The notes: generated from the sequence alone by a model not told the origin. Numbered from the stretch's first letter, positions 17,071 through 26,260 are shown. The stretch is 32,753 bases of DNA from Thermoplasmatota archaeon (GCA_030830875.1 JAURMD010000060.1:1-32753); one strand, 5' to 3'. Made by a program: numbers and translations.

Positions 17071-18165
17071 TCACCTCAGGGCTGCCGCCGCTTGGGCGAT
17101 GCGAGGGTCCCCCGGATGCGCGGCTGCGGCACCAAGGAAGAGCGCCTTGAAAGCCTCCCCACGGCCAAGTTGCTTCAGCAGCATGCCAACGTGGTAGAGA
17201 AGGTCGAGGTCGTCCGGCAGGTGTTGGCCGACGTGATCGAGCTCCTGCCCTGCTCGCTCAATCCGTCCGGCTTGCAGCGATTCAAAGGCGGGAACCAGGG
17301 CTTGCTGGGCCACGGCAAGGTTCCACGGTTGGGTGGTCAGCGGCCAGGGCATCCAGCGCGCCGGATGCTGGACAGGAGGGGCGGTTGCGGGGCCCTCGTT
17401 GTCTGCGACCTCGTCGAGGTCGGGAAGGTCGGGCATGTCATCGTCGGGCAGGTCGTCGTTCCGCCCGTGTTCGGTCGTTACGGATGGAGCAACGTCAACG
17501 GCCGGAGCGGGCTGTGGTTCGTCCACCACGTTGTCCTCAACCACGGCGGAGGCCAACGTGACCTGGGCCTCCTCAGCCACGTCCGAGAGGTCGATGGCGT
17601 CGAGGTCAGGAAGTTCGGGCAGCGGGTCCATCGCCGCGGTGAGGTCCTCGTCCCGTTGATTCGGTGCGGAGGGGGAGTGCAGTCCGCCAAGGCCCAACGG
17701 GACGGGTTCACCCACGTCGTCCATCGGATCGTGTTCGGGGACGATGAAGGTACCCGCGTTTGGACGAACGTCCGAGGCCTGCAACTCGACCTCTTCAGGC
17801 AGGCTCCAGGCCTGCGTGTCGTTGAGCGTAGGTCCGGCCGTGGGCATGAATTCGACCTCACCGCTGAGGTCGTCGTCTCCCGTCGGTGCGCTTGGTGCGT
17901 ATTCAGGTACCTCGACGGTGATGTCGGCCATGCTGAGCACGGCCTCGACCAGAGGGGCTACTTCCTCCACCGTGTCGTGTTCCGATTCAAGCAAGGTCAG
18001 CAATTCCAACTGTGTTTGGTCGTCAGGGCGTTCGTCTTGGTGGCGAGGTGAGCGGTCCAAAGCGTAGTAGCACTGCGGGCAGGTGCTCACTCCGTCGGGC
18101 ACAAGATGGTCGCAAAACGGGCAGGCCTCGCCACCCTCGACCTCTTTTCGACGGCGACGGAACAT
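17071..18165 (-). CDS. Zinc-ribbon protein with long acidic linker and C-terminal TPR-like helices; unknown function
   Basis: MFRRRRKEVEGGEACPFCDHLVPDGVSTCPQCYYALD zinc ribbon; acidic, Pro-rich linker; C-terminal LQAGRIERAGQELDHVGQHLPDDLDLLYHVGMLLKQLGRGEAFKALFLGAAAAHPGDPRIAQAAAALR. SD-like AAGGAGGG a few nt upstream of ATG. Confidence 0.85.
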   Translation of the reverse strand: MFRRRRKEVEGGEACPFCDHLVPDGVSTCPQCYYALDRSPRHQDERPDDQTQLELLTLLESEHDTVEEVAPLVEAVLSMADITVEVPEYAPSAPTGDDDLSGEVEFMPTAGPTLNDTQAWSLPEEVELQASDVRPNAGTFIVPEHDPMDDVGEPVPLGLGGLHSPSAPNQRDEDLTAAMDPLPELPDLDAIDLSDVAEEAQVTLASAVVEDNVVDEPQPAPAVDVAPSVTTEHGRNDDLPDDDMPDLPDLDEVADNEGPATAPPVQHPARWMPWPLTTQPWNLAVAQQALVPAFESLQAGRIERAGQELDHVGQHLPDDLDLLYHVGMLLKQLGRGEAFKALFLGAAAAHPGDPRIAQAAAALR

Positions 18166-18265
18166 GGGGCTCCCTCCTTCGTTGGGTCTGCATGTCCGGT
18201 TTAATCCTCGTCCCTCCGCGTCCCAGCGACGGCAGAGCCTCATACCCAGACCTCACGGACGGGGC

Positions 18266-20254
18266 ATGGCGCGCCGAGGAGAGGTGCGTCGGCTCGACAG
18301 CCGCGCTGTCGATGACGAGGCGCCGTTGCGATGGGACCGCGGTCAGGACCACCTTCAGCGCTTTACGGACCTGATCGCGCTCGAACTGGAAGATGAACTT
18401 CAGGAGGTGGAAGAGCGATGGCGTTCGTGGGACAAGCGACGGTTGCTTGATGCAGGATTGGCGCTCTACGACCTGGTGGCCAGGCCCCAAGGTCACTTGT
18501 TCGGTGACCCAATCCTTGTCTTCGAGGCCAAGGACCGAGGTGCTCTGCCCGTGCATCGCTTCACCCACGGTGACATGGTCGTGCTGAGTCGTGCCCGTCC
18601 TTGGGGCGAGCGGACGGTGGAGGGCGTGGTGCTTGACCGTGGGTCCACGCGCCTCCGCATCGTTGTGACGGAGCGTCCAAAGGGCGTGCGCGAGGGCACC
18701 TGGAGGCTCGACCGGGGCGCCAACCGCGTGGCGCACGACCGCATGGCCGACGCGTTGTTGCGGATGCACGACGCTGACGCTGCCGACGGGACTCCGCTGC
18801 GAGACCTCATCCTCGGTCAAGTGCATGACCCCGCGGAGGCCGCGGCCGCACCGCCCGGGCTGGGTGGCCGACCACGGCGGCGGCGACCGGACCCCTCCTC
18901 CCGCCTCAACGCGTCGCAATCGGCGGCCGTTGAGGCTGCATTGCACCAGCGCCTGACCCTCATTCAAGGCCCCCCGGGAACGGGGAAAACGCATACGGCG
19001 GTTCACCTTCTTGCCCAACTTGCCGCGGAGGGGCGTGGACCTATCCTCGCGACCGCGGAATCGAACGTCGCGGTGGACAACCTGCTCGAAGGCTTGCTTG
19101 ACGCAGGGGTCAAAGCCGTTCGCATTGGACGACCTGTGAAGGTGAGGGAAGGCCTTCGGGAGGCGACCCTGGACGCCATCCTCGAAACGCATCCGAAGCA
19201 AGAGGACTTGGCCGGCGTACGCGACGAACACGACGCCTTACGCAAAGGGATTGGGTCGCTCAAGGGACGGGAACGAGGACTTGCCCACAAGGACCTCTCA
19301 TCGCTGCGACGTGAGATGCAACGCCTTGAGCAGGACATGGTCGATTCCGTCCTTGACGGAGCAGAGGTGGTCTGTTCCACCACGATTGGTTCGGGCCACC
19401 GCATCCTTGGACGCCGGCGCTTCCCCATCGTTCTGCTCGACGAAGCCACACAGGCCACCGAACCAAGCAGTCTGGTGCCGGTGGTGCGTGGATGCCGTCA
19501 ATTCGTTCTCGTTGGTGACCACCGTCAATTGCCACCAACGGTCACGTCGGAGCGTGCAGACGCAGGAGGCTTGGGGCGGTCCTTGTTTGAGCGGTTGATC
19601 GACCTTGGACTGCCCACGCACATGCTGACCACGCAATACCGGATGCACCCCACCATCCGCGAATTTCCCGGTGCCCGTTTTTACGATGGCAGGCTCGACG
19701 ACGGCTGCGACCGCGCATCGCGACCGCCACCGGCCGGCTTCCTGTGGCCGGACTGGGACCGCCCTGTGGCCTTCGTACCGGTGGAGGGCCACGAAGAGCT
19801 CGACACGGAAGGGTCTTCCAAAGCAAACCGGGACCAAGCCGCCACCACGTTCGCCGTGGTGGCCGACCTCCTTGCTGCGGGAGACCTCCACGCCGAGGAC
19901 ATCGGCGTCGTGACCCCCTACACCGCCCAGGTACGGTTGCTCACCGACCTGTTCTCAGAAGGCGGTGGATTCGACGAGGGTGGACGTTTTGCTGGCCTTG
20001 AAGTGCGCAGCGTGGACGGGTACCAAGGCCGCGAAAAGGAGGTCATCGTCTTCTGCACGGTGCGTTCCAATCCAGACGGCGACATCGGATTCCTCGCCGA
20101 TCAACGTCGCCTGAACGTGGCGGTCACCCGAGCACGTCGCGGCCTGGTCGTGATTGGGGATGCGACCACCCTGCGCCGTGATGGCGTCTGGCGCAGTTGG
20201 TTGGAATGGGTTGAGGAGTCCGGCCTCATGGCGTGGCACGTCGGCCGGTCCTGA
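18266..20254 (+). CDS. UPF1/IGHMBP2-like superfamily 1 DNA/RNA helicase
   Basis: LNASQSAAVEAALHQRLTLIQGPPGTGKTHTAVHLLAQLA, ATAESNVAVDNLLEGL, VLLDEATQATEPSSLVPV, LVGDHRQLPPTV, TQYRMHPTIREFPGARFYDGRL, VRSVDGYQGREKEVIVFCTVRSN, RRLNVAVTRARRGLVVIGD. Confidence 0.96.
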   Translation: MARRGEVRRLDSRAVDDEAPLRWDRGQDHLQRFTDLIALELEDELQEVEERWRSWDKRRLLDAGLALYDLVARPQGHLFGDPILVFEAKDRGALPVHRFTHGDMVVLSRARPWGERTVEGVVLDRGSTRLRIVVTERPKGVREGTWRLDRGANRVAHDRMADALLRMHDADAADGTPLRDLILGQVHDPAEAAAAPPGLGGRPRRRRPDPSSRLNASQSAAVEAALHQRLTLIQGPPGTGKTHTAVHLLAQLAAEGRGPILATAESNVAVDNLLEGLLDAGVKAVRIGRPVKVREGLREATLDAILETHPKQEDLAGVRDEHDALRKGIGSLKGRERGLAHKDLSSLRREMQRLEQDMVDSVLDGAEVVCSTTIGSGHRILGRRRFPIVLLDEATQATEPSSLVPVVRGCRQFVLVGDHRQLPPTVTSERADAGGLGRSLFERLIDLGLPTHMLTTQYRMHPTIREFPGARFYDGRLDDGCDRASRPPPAGFLWPDWDRPVAFVPVEGHEELDTEGSSKANRDQAATTFAVVADLLAAGDLHAEDIGVVTPYTAQVRLLTDLFSEGGGFDEGGRFAGLEVRSVDGYQGREKEVIVFCTVRSNPDGDIGFLADQRRLNVAVTRARRGLVVIGDATTLRRDGVWRSWLEWVEESGLMAWHVGRS

Positions 20255-20291
20255 GGCACACGTTCAACAGGGGAGCGCCCTGAGCAGTTCC

Positions 20292-20849
20292 ATGGCCTCC
20301 CCCGTTCAGGTCAACCCGGCTGGGACCTTGGCTCAACAGGCCTTGGCCAGCGCCCCCGAAGGGATGCTCATCGCGCCCGTCTGGCGAAGGGCCTCGGCCT
20401 TCGTGCTTGATGTCCTTGCGATCAGCCTCCTCATGCACCTGTTGACTGGACAGCGCCTGTTGGTGACCTTGGCCGACACCACCTACCTGACCGGAGGCCC
20501 ACGCTTCCTTGCCTCTTGGGCCATCAGTTGGGCCCTCTTTTTGACGGGATTCTGGCTCTATTGGAAGTACACCGGGCGCGCCTATCACCGTTCGCTTGGC
20601 CAACGCGCGTTTCGGATCGCCTTGGTCCACGACGATGGCACCTTGCTTGACGACCACCATTGGGGGCCGAGGGCGTTGTCGAAACTTCGCTACCTCGTTC
20701 CCGTGCTCGGCTGGTTCTTCGCTGCCCGCGACCTGCTACGGGCACGCTCTCCCGCCGCGGAACATCGAACCGCCGTTGACCGCGCACATCACACGGTTGC
20801 GGCGGTCGATTGGTCGCTACCAAGCGAGACCCGCAATGGCTTGGGTTGA
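20292..20849 (+). CDS. RDD family membrane protein
   Basis: PVWRRASAFVLDVLAISLLMHLL, FWLYWKYTGRAYHRSLGQRAFRIALVHDDGTLLDDHHWGPRALSKLRYLVPVLGWFF. Confidence 0.82.
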   Translation: MASPVQVNPAGTLAQQALASAPEGMLIAPVWRRASAFVLDVLAISLLMHLLTGQRLLVTLADTTYLTGGPRFLASWAISWALFLTGFWLYWKYTGRAYHRSLGQRAFRIALVHDDGTLLDDHHWGPRALSKLRYLVPVLGWFFAARDLLRARSPAAEHRTAVDRAHHTVAAVDWSLPSETRNGLG

Positions 20850-20896
20850 GCAACGGCGGCACCGCATTCAAGTACGGCGTGGCCGAGTCCGGTCCG

Positions 20897-21882
20897 ATGT
20901 CCGACGACCACCGAGCACGTGCCGATGCGGTCGAGGTGCGGCTGCTTGCCGTTCGCATGGAGATTGACGACGACGACGAGGACGTCCTCGAAATCGAAGT
21001 CGAGATGGTCAACGAATCCTCGATGCCCCTCGGTGGCCTTGACGCCAGCGTTCACACCTCAGACGGTCGCCGCGTGGCCCCCACCACGCCGATCACCTCG
21101 CTCGGCCCCGGCGCGCAACGCCCGCTTCGGTTCGAAGTTCGACTTGGAGACGGCACCTGGACCTTCAGCGCCACCTGCATGGGTGGCACCGTTGAACTCG
21201 GCCCTTACGACGCCGACTTCACCTTCGAGGCCCCCAAGGGACGTCGATTGGCGAACGCCATGGGCTCCAGCATGTTTGTGGGGGCCTTTTCGGACCAACT
21301 CGGCGAGTTTGGGCAGGTGCAAGAGCGCGGGTTCATCGATCCGTCTCAGGTTGTCATGACGACCTTCACGGCCACCAACGCTCAGGGTGGATCGACGATC
21401 GTCAGACCATCAGGCACGGAAGAGGAGCCGCCCGCTGCGGCCCCACCGTGGGCCACGCCATCGTCCACGGTCAGCGACCCGCTGTCCATGCCGTTCGAAA
21501 CCCCAACCCCCCTGGTCCAGACGGACGTCTTGACGGGCCCTCAGGTGGATCCGCTCTCGATGCCGATCGTCGCTCCAACCCCTGTGAGCGAGCCCGACGA
21601 GATCGATACCCCGCTGGTCGACCCGTTGTTCGCCCCCCTGCCGGGAGCGGTGAAGGCTGAACCAACGCCCGAACCCGAGGCCGCGGTGGAGCACGCAGCG
21701 GTCGAACCGGCTCCTGAAGCAACCTACGAGGACCCGCTGCTTTCGGCCCTTCCACGCACTGCGCCAACGCCGCCCCGGTTCCTTCCGGCCCTCCCTCCGG
21801 CCCTCCGAGCGGTCCTCCCTCCGGCCCTCCGAGGGGTCCTCCTTCCGGCCCTCCGAGCGGTCCACCGCACGAGGACGCATGA
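20897..21882 (+). CDS. Hypothetical protein with N-terminal beta-rich domain and Pro-rich C-terminus; apparent -1 nt indel near 21773-21776, intended product probably ends ...SGPPSGPPHEDA at 21882
   Basis: MSDDHRARADAVEVRLLAVRMEIDDDDEDVLEIEVEMVNESSMPLGGLDASVH...; repeated DPL motifs (SDPLSMP, VDPLSMP, VDPLFAP, EDPLLSA). The uncorrected ORF continues to 21961 and overlaps the next gene by about 70 nt; see finding. Confidence 0.7.
21783..21867 (+). repeat. 12-nt tandem repeats encoding (S/R)GPP units
   Basis: Successive units tccggccctcc / ctccggccctcc / gagcggtcctcc / ctccggccctcc / gaggggtcctcc / ttccggccctcc / gagcggtccacc. Confidence 0.85.
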
Positions 21883-21891
21883 GGTGCTTCC

Positions 21892-22164
21892 ATGGCTGAT
21901 GCCTTCACAATGGAACTCTGCGGCTCCCGCGGGGCATGGCAAATCGTCCCCGAAGGCGTGACGAGGATCATCATCGAAGAGGTCGCCGAGCGGATTGAGG
22001 CGGACGGGTACACCGTGGGATTGCAGTCTCGGCTGATGTGGACCTTTAGCGGGCCGAGCGATCTCTCGCTCTTCCCAAGCGGCAAGTTGCTTGTGAAAAC
22101 ACAGGACAAGGACCTCGCAGCAGACGTCGCCAGGCGTCACCTTGAGGCGTGGATTCCTGGGTGA
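21892..22164 (+). CDS. Small hypothetical protein (90 aa)
   Basis: MADAFTMELCGSRGAWQIVPEGVTRIIIEEVAERIEADGYTVGLQSRLMWTFSGPSDLSLFPSGKLLVKTQDKDLAADVARRHLEAWIPG; fits tightly between neighbouring genes on the same strand. Confidence 0.7.
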   Translation: MADAFTMELCGSRGAWQIVPEGVTRIIIEEVAERIEADGYTVGLQSRLMWTFSGPSDLSLFPSGKLLVKTQDKDLAADVARRHLEAWIPG

Positions 22165-22167
22165 GGC

Positions 22168-22770
22168 ATGGCCATGGACCTTGAGTCGGTTGTCCAGCGC
22201 GTTCTGGACGGGCAGGCTGTGGTCTACCCCACCAGCACGCTCCCTGCTTTGGGCGCGCTGCCGAACGGACCGGGTCTCGATGCCGTGTTTGCGCTCAAAG
22301 GCAGGGGCGATGCCAAACCGGTGAGCCTCGGCGTACGTGAGTTGACGGACGTCGAGGACCTGGTCGAAGTTCCACCGCTGGCCTACGCCCTCCTCGATGC
22401 CTTCCCGCGAGGCAGCCTCACCCTCATCCTCCCCGCTCGTTCAGAACAGGACCCTCGGTTGGGCGGGCGCAGGCTCGCTGTTCGCCGGCTCGCGAACCCA
22501 GTCGCGCTGGCGCTCATCGACCGCGTTGGTCCATTGACCGCAACGAGCGCCAACCCAAGCGGTGAAACGCCGGAGGTGGAGACGACCGCCGCGGCTGGAC
22601 GGCTCGGCTTGCCGATGGAGGCGGCCCTTCCCGGCCGATGCCCCGGTGGGCCGGGCAGCACCTTCGTGTTGCTCGTGGACGGTGCTGAGGGAGTTGAGGT
22701 AAGCGTTATGAGGGCTGGCGAGGTACCTGCGGAGGACGTGATGACGTGGGTGACTTCGAAGAGGGCATGA
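22168..22770 (+). CDS. YrdC/Sua5-family L-threonylcarbamoyladenylate synthase-like protein
   Basis: GQAVVYPTSTLPALGALPNGPGLDAVFALKGRGDAKPVSLGV, FPRGSLTLILPAR, LAVRRLANPVALALIDRVGPLTATSANPSGETPE. Confidence 0.9.
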   Translation: MAMDLESVVQRVLDGQAVVYPTSTLPALGALPNGPGLDAVFALKGRGDAKPVSLGVRELTDVEDLVEVPPLAYALLDAFPRGSLTLILPARSEQDPRLGGRRLAVRRLANPVALALIDRVGPLTATSANPSGETPEVETTAAAGRLGLPMEAALPGRCPGGPGSTFVLLVDGAEGVEVSVMRAGEVPAEDVMTWVTSKRA

Positions 22771-23762
22771 AGTACTGGCGCGATGCGGGCCATGTGGCGC
22801 GTCGTACGCTAGAAGCGATGCGTGACGAACTCACGCCGGGCAAGGCGTGGCACGACATCCTCGAGTCCGCGGAGCGCTTCATCCACCGCCACGGCGGCAA
22901 ACCTGCCTTCCCCGCGACGATCGCCGTGAACAACATCGCAGCCCACTTCACCACCGACCACACGGTCGCCCCTCCCGAGGGGTGGGAAGGCGACATGGTG
23001 CTCAAGAACGGCGACCTCGTCAAGATTGACTTCGGCGTGCACATCAAGGGGCACATTGGCGACAACGCGCTCACCTTTGAGGTGGGCAATGCAGGCAACC
23101 ACACCGAGCAGATCAAGGCCGCTCGGGAGTCAAGGGATGCGGCGATTGAGATGCTGCACCCCGGTACGCCGTGGCACGAGGTTGGGGCTGCGGCCGAACA
23201 ACCGACCATCGATGCCGGCTTTACGCCCATCCGAAACCTGTGCGGTCACCAACTGAAGCCGTGGGTGCTGCACGCGGGTGTTTCGGTCCCTTCCTATGCC
23301 TGCGGCCCCGACCATCGTGGATTCAAGGGCGTGGTGGAAGAAAACGCGGTGTATGCGGTCGAACCCTTCAACACGACAGGAAGCCAAGGCCTCGTCAAGG
23401 ACGTTGGCGCATCAAATTCGTCCAACATCTACCGCGTGACGGGCATGACCACTTCCCGCAAGGCAAGGGCCAAAGGGCAACTTAAGCCGCTGGGTGCCCA
23501 GATGGCGCGGAACATGGAAGAGCGCTACGAAACGCTTCCGTTCGCGGAACGATGGGCGTTCCCCATGCTCGAGACGCCCTTTCCAGAAGCGGACGAGGTC
23601 AGCCGGCAGTCAAAGTGGAACGCCCTCGTTCGAAAGCTGGTCAGCATCCGCTTCCTCGAAACCTACCACGTGCTGGCCTGTGCCGACGACGGATTGATCG
23701 GTCAGTTCGAGCACACCGTTGCCGTCACATCTGGTGGACCAGAAATCCTCACCGTGGAGTGA
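22746..23762 (+). CDS. map: Methionine aminopeptidase, type II
   Basis: GKPAFPATIAVNNIAAHFTTD, LKNGDLVKIDFGVHIKGHIGDNALTFEVG, NLCGHQLKPWVLHAGVSVP, VEENAVYAVEPFNTTGSQGLV, GLIGQFEHTVAVTSGGPEILTVE. GTG start overlaps the Sua5-like gene by 25 nt. Confidence 0.95.
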   Translation: MGDFEEGMKYWRDAGHVARRTLEAMRDELTPGKAWHDILESAERFIHRHGGKPAFPATIAVNNIAAHFTTDHTVAPPEGWEGDMVLKNGDLVKIDFGVHIKGHIGDNALTFEVGNAGNHTEQIKAARESRDAAIEMLHPGTPWHEVGAAAEQPTIDAGFTPIRNLCGHQLKPWVLHAGVSVPSYACGPDHRGFKGVVEENAVYAVEPFNTTGSQGLVKDVGASNSSNIYRVTGMTTSRKARAKGQLKPLGAQMARNMEERYETLPFAERWAFPMLETPFPEADEVSRQSKWNALVRKLVSIRFLETYHVLACADDGLIGQFEHTVAVTSGGPEILTVE

Positions 23763-23767
23763 CGTGC

Positions 23768-24133
23768 ATGACCCTGCTTCAGTCCGGCATCAAGGTCGGC
23801 ATCACCGCCATCGTGGTGGTCATCGTCGCAGAACTGTCGAAACGTGATGCTCCGGCTGCGGCCCTCCTCGCGTCTATACCGTTGACGAGCGTCCTGGCGA
23901 TGCTTTGGATGCATCAGGGTGGAGCGGAGGCCACGGAGGTGGCCGCTTTTGCGACCGAAGTGCTGTGGCTCGTTCTTCCCTCGTGCGCCCTCTTCGTGGC
24001 CCTTCCCATGCTTGTCCAACGCGGGTGGGACCTGGTTCCAGCGCTTGGTGTTGGACTTGTGGTGACGGCCATGGCCTACGCGCTGGTGCTGCTCCTGCGT
24101 GCGCGCATGGTTGGAGACGGCGTTGTGGTCTAG
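23768..24133 (+). CDS. Small integral membrane protein, DUF3147-like
   Basis: MTLLQSGIKVGITAIVVVIVAELSKRDAPAAALLASIPLTSVLAMLWMHQGG...; about 4 TM segments, size and motif similar to DUF3147. Confidence 0.7.
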   Translation: MTLLQSGIKVGITAIVVVIVAELSKRDAPAAALLASIPLTSVLAMLWMHQGGAEATEVAAFATEVLWLVLPSCALFVALPMLVQRGWDLVPALGVGLVVTAMAYALVLLLRARMVGDGVVV

Positions 24134-24384
24134 GCCTCAGAGAAGGGTTCATCAAGGCGGGCGTCATGCTCCACAACGAACAGGACTGAATGGCTCCGTT
24201 GAGTGCATCCCATCCCCTCTGCGTCTGCTCTCACCCTGTTCACCTTCACTCACGGTCGCCGCAAGGCTCTTCACAAAGCCTCTGTACCACTCCGCACGGA
24301 GAAGAAATTTCACCTGCCACGGGACAAATCCTGCGCAGTCCATCGTTTTTACACCTCCAGTCTGAAGAAAGCCGTCGCCATGTC

Positions 24385-24392
24385 TAAATAAG
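24385..24392 (+). promoter_or_regulatory. Putative TATA box for pilin gene
   Basis: TAAATAAG about 48-55 nt upstream of the pilin ATG, in an intergenic region of about 306 bp, followed by SD-like GGAAGGA. Confidence 0.4.
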
Positions 24393-24439
24393 GCGGTGGA
24401 CTTCGGAAGAAAGCCCGCAATGGGCAGGAAGGACTGAAA

Positions 24440-24958
24440 ATGAACAACGAAAACCGAAACGAAGAGGCTGTGAGCCCCGTCATCGCGACCATCCTGATGG
24501 TGGCGATCACGGTGGTGCTGGCCGGTGTGCTGTACGTGTGGGCGAGCTCCCTTGCAGAAGGCAACACCGACGGCGACCTGACGCTGTACGTGTTCACCGC
24601 GGAAGACGCGGGCGGCACGGTCAGCGCCAACACCGACGACGCGCTCGTGCGCGTGGCCATGACCCAGGGCAGCGGCATCAACTGGGCCTCGCTTGACGTG
24701 AAGATCACCGTCGGCGAAGGCACCCCGATGACCTGCGACCGCTCCGAAGCCGGCGACGGCTCGGACGTCGAGACCGACTGCTACATGGTTGAGTACGGCA
24801 CCACCAACGATGCCGAGTGGACCATTGGCGACGGCGTGACCATCTACGAGAACGGTCAGGACCTCTGCTCTGTGAGCGAGACCTGCGCGGTTGAGGTCGT
24901 CATCGTCAACAGCCGCGAGGGCCAGACCCTCGACGAGTCGAACACCGTCGCTGAGTGA
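24440..24958 (+). CDS. Archaeal type IV pilin (class III signal peptide, Pilin_N domain)
   Basis: MNNENRNEEAVSPVIATILMVAITVVLAGVLYVWASSLAEG: conserved archaeal pilin N-terminus; four Cys in the mature domain. Confidence 0.92.
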   Translation: MNNENRNEEAVSPVIATILMVAITVVLAGVLYVWASSLAEGNTDGDLTLYVFTAEDAGGTVSANTDDALVRVAMTQGSGINWASLDVKITVGEGTPMTCDRSEAGDGSDVETDCYMVEYGTTNDAEWTIGDGVTIYENGQDLCSVSETCAVEVVIVNSREGQTLDESNTVAE

Positions 24959-25001
24959 GCCCCTCGGGCAACCTCACGATCTTACGTCAACAGACGTGGC
25001 C

Positions 25002-25032
25002 GTCCCCCGGGTGCTGCGGCACCCGGAGGGAC
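25002..25032. terminator. Strong inverted repeat, putative bidirectional terminator between convergent pilin and GT2 genes
   Basis: GTCCC-CCGGGTGC-TGCG-GCACCCGG-A-GGGAC: 13 bp stem with one bulged A and a 4-nt loop. Confidence 0.6.
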
Positions 25033-25039
25033 CCCCCCC

Positions 25040-26260
25040 TCATTCTTGTCGCGCATCGGCGTTGGGCGTCCACAGATGGGCCGGTCGGCCTGCGAGTTCC
25101 AAGCACCACGCCTTGAGCAGCGGCACCATGCCTGCAAGCACCGTGGACACCCCACCGAGCGGCCCGGGCAACCGCCGCTCAAGCAAGCCCGCCACGAGGC
25201 ACAACAGACCAACGGTTTCAGCAACGAGGAGGCCGACGCCTGCGGGGTCCGACCATGGCGTTTCGCCGTGTTGCAACTGAACCGTCCAACGAAGCACAGC
25301 AGCGACCGCCGCCACCACCGCCAACCATGGAGCACGCAGGTGGGCATGCCGCTGGAACCGTAGCGTCCGTGCGAGGTGGGACGGTGACCGGAGGCGCCTG
25401 TACCGACGCAGGACGCGAAGTAAACCTCGAGCGCGGCGGGTGCGTTGGCGTGCCCTTCCTCGATGCGAGGACGGAGCACGGTCGCTGAAGATGGCCTCAG
25501 GTTGCTGCAGCGTGCGCCAACCGGCCGCTGCGATGGCGAGCGTGATCTGTGCATCGTCGGCGTTTGAGGTCGGGTCCAAGGCTTCGTCCGGAAGCGCACC
25601 AAGGCGGAAGGCGAGGAGGCTGCCTTCGAGGAAGGGCGTGGCCCCCATCGCACCTTCGGCCCGGCGGAGGTTGCTGAAGCGTCGACGGTGCTCAGCCTCG
25701 CGCGCGGTGGCCCCCCTTCGCTGCGGTGTCCCACCAGCTGCGCCAACCTGCTCGTTCGAAAAGCATCCGAGAAGCACGGCGAGGGAACCTTCGGCGCACG
25801 TGGCGTCCGCGTCCACCATGACAACGACGTCGGTGTGTTGCGCTTCGCGAAGATGCGTCAGCGCTGTGGCGACAGCCGCGGTTTTTCCCTTACGCGACCC
25901 CATCAGCAGCACGTCGTGGGACGCGAAGGCCTCGGGGTTGGCATCCAACCATGCAGCAGCGCGTTCCACCGTCGCGTCGTCCGAGGCCGAGTCGATCACC
26001 ACGAGACGAAGCCCGGCTGCCCCAGGCCCGGTTCCGTTGATCCGTTGCGCAGCAAGGTTGTCCAATCGGCGTTCGATGACGGACGCTTCGTTCCACGTCG
26101 GCAGCAGCACCGTTGTTCGTGAGCACACCTGAGGTGGCGCTTCCTGCACGGCGTGGTCCTCCACAGCGGCCAAGGCGCGTCGGCAGCGTGCCTCATGCAG
26201 CAGGAAGGGCACCCCAAACCAGAGCATGGCCACGCCCTCAAGCAGGCCGGTCCACAGCAT
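25040..26260 (-). CDS. Family 2 glycosyltransferase, membrane-associated
   Basis: TTVLLPTWNEASVIERRLDNLAAQ, LRLVVIDSASDDATVERAAAWL, VVVMVDADATCAEGSLAVLLGCF; C-terminal hydrophobic segments. Start MLWTGLLEG at 26260. Confidence 0.9.
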   Translation of the reverse strand: MLWTGLLEGVAMLWFGVPFLLHEARCRRALAAVEDHAVQEAPPQVCSRTTVLLPTWNEASVIERRLDNLAAQRINGTGPGAAGLRLVVIDSASDDATVERAAAWLDANPEAFASHDVLLMGSRKGKTAAVATALTHLREAQHTDVVVMVDADATCAEGSLAVLLGCFSNEQVGAAGGTPQRRGATAREAEHRRRFSNLRRAEGAMGATPFLEGSLLAFRLGALPDEALDPTSNADDAQITLAIAAAGWRTLQQPEAIFSDRAPSSHRGRARQRTRRARGLLRVLRRYRRLRSPSHLARTLRFQRHAHLRAPWLAVVAAVAAVLRWTVQLQHGETPWSDPAGVGLLVAETVGLLCLVAGLLERRLPGPLGGVSTVLAGMVPLLKAWCLELAGRPAHLWTPNADARQE

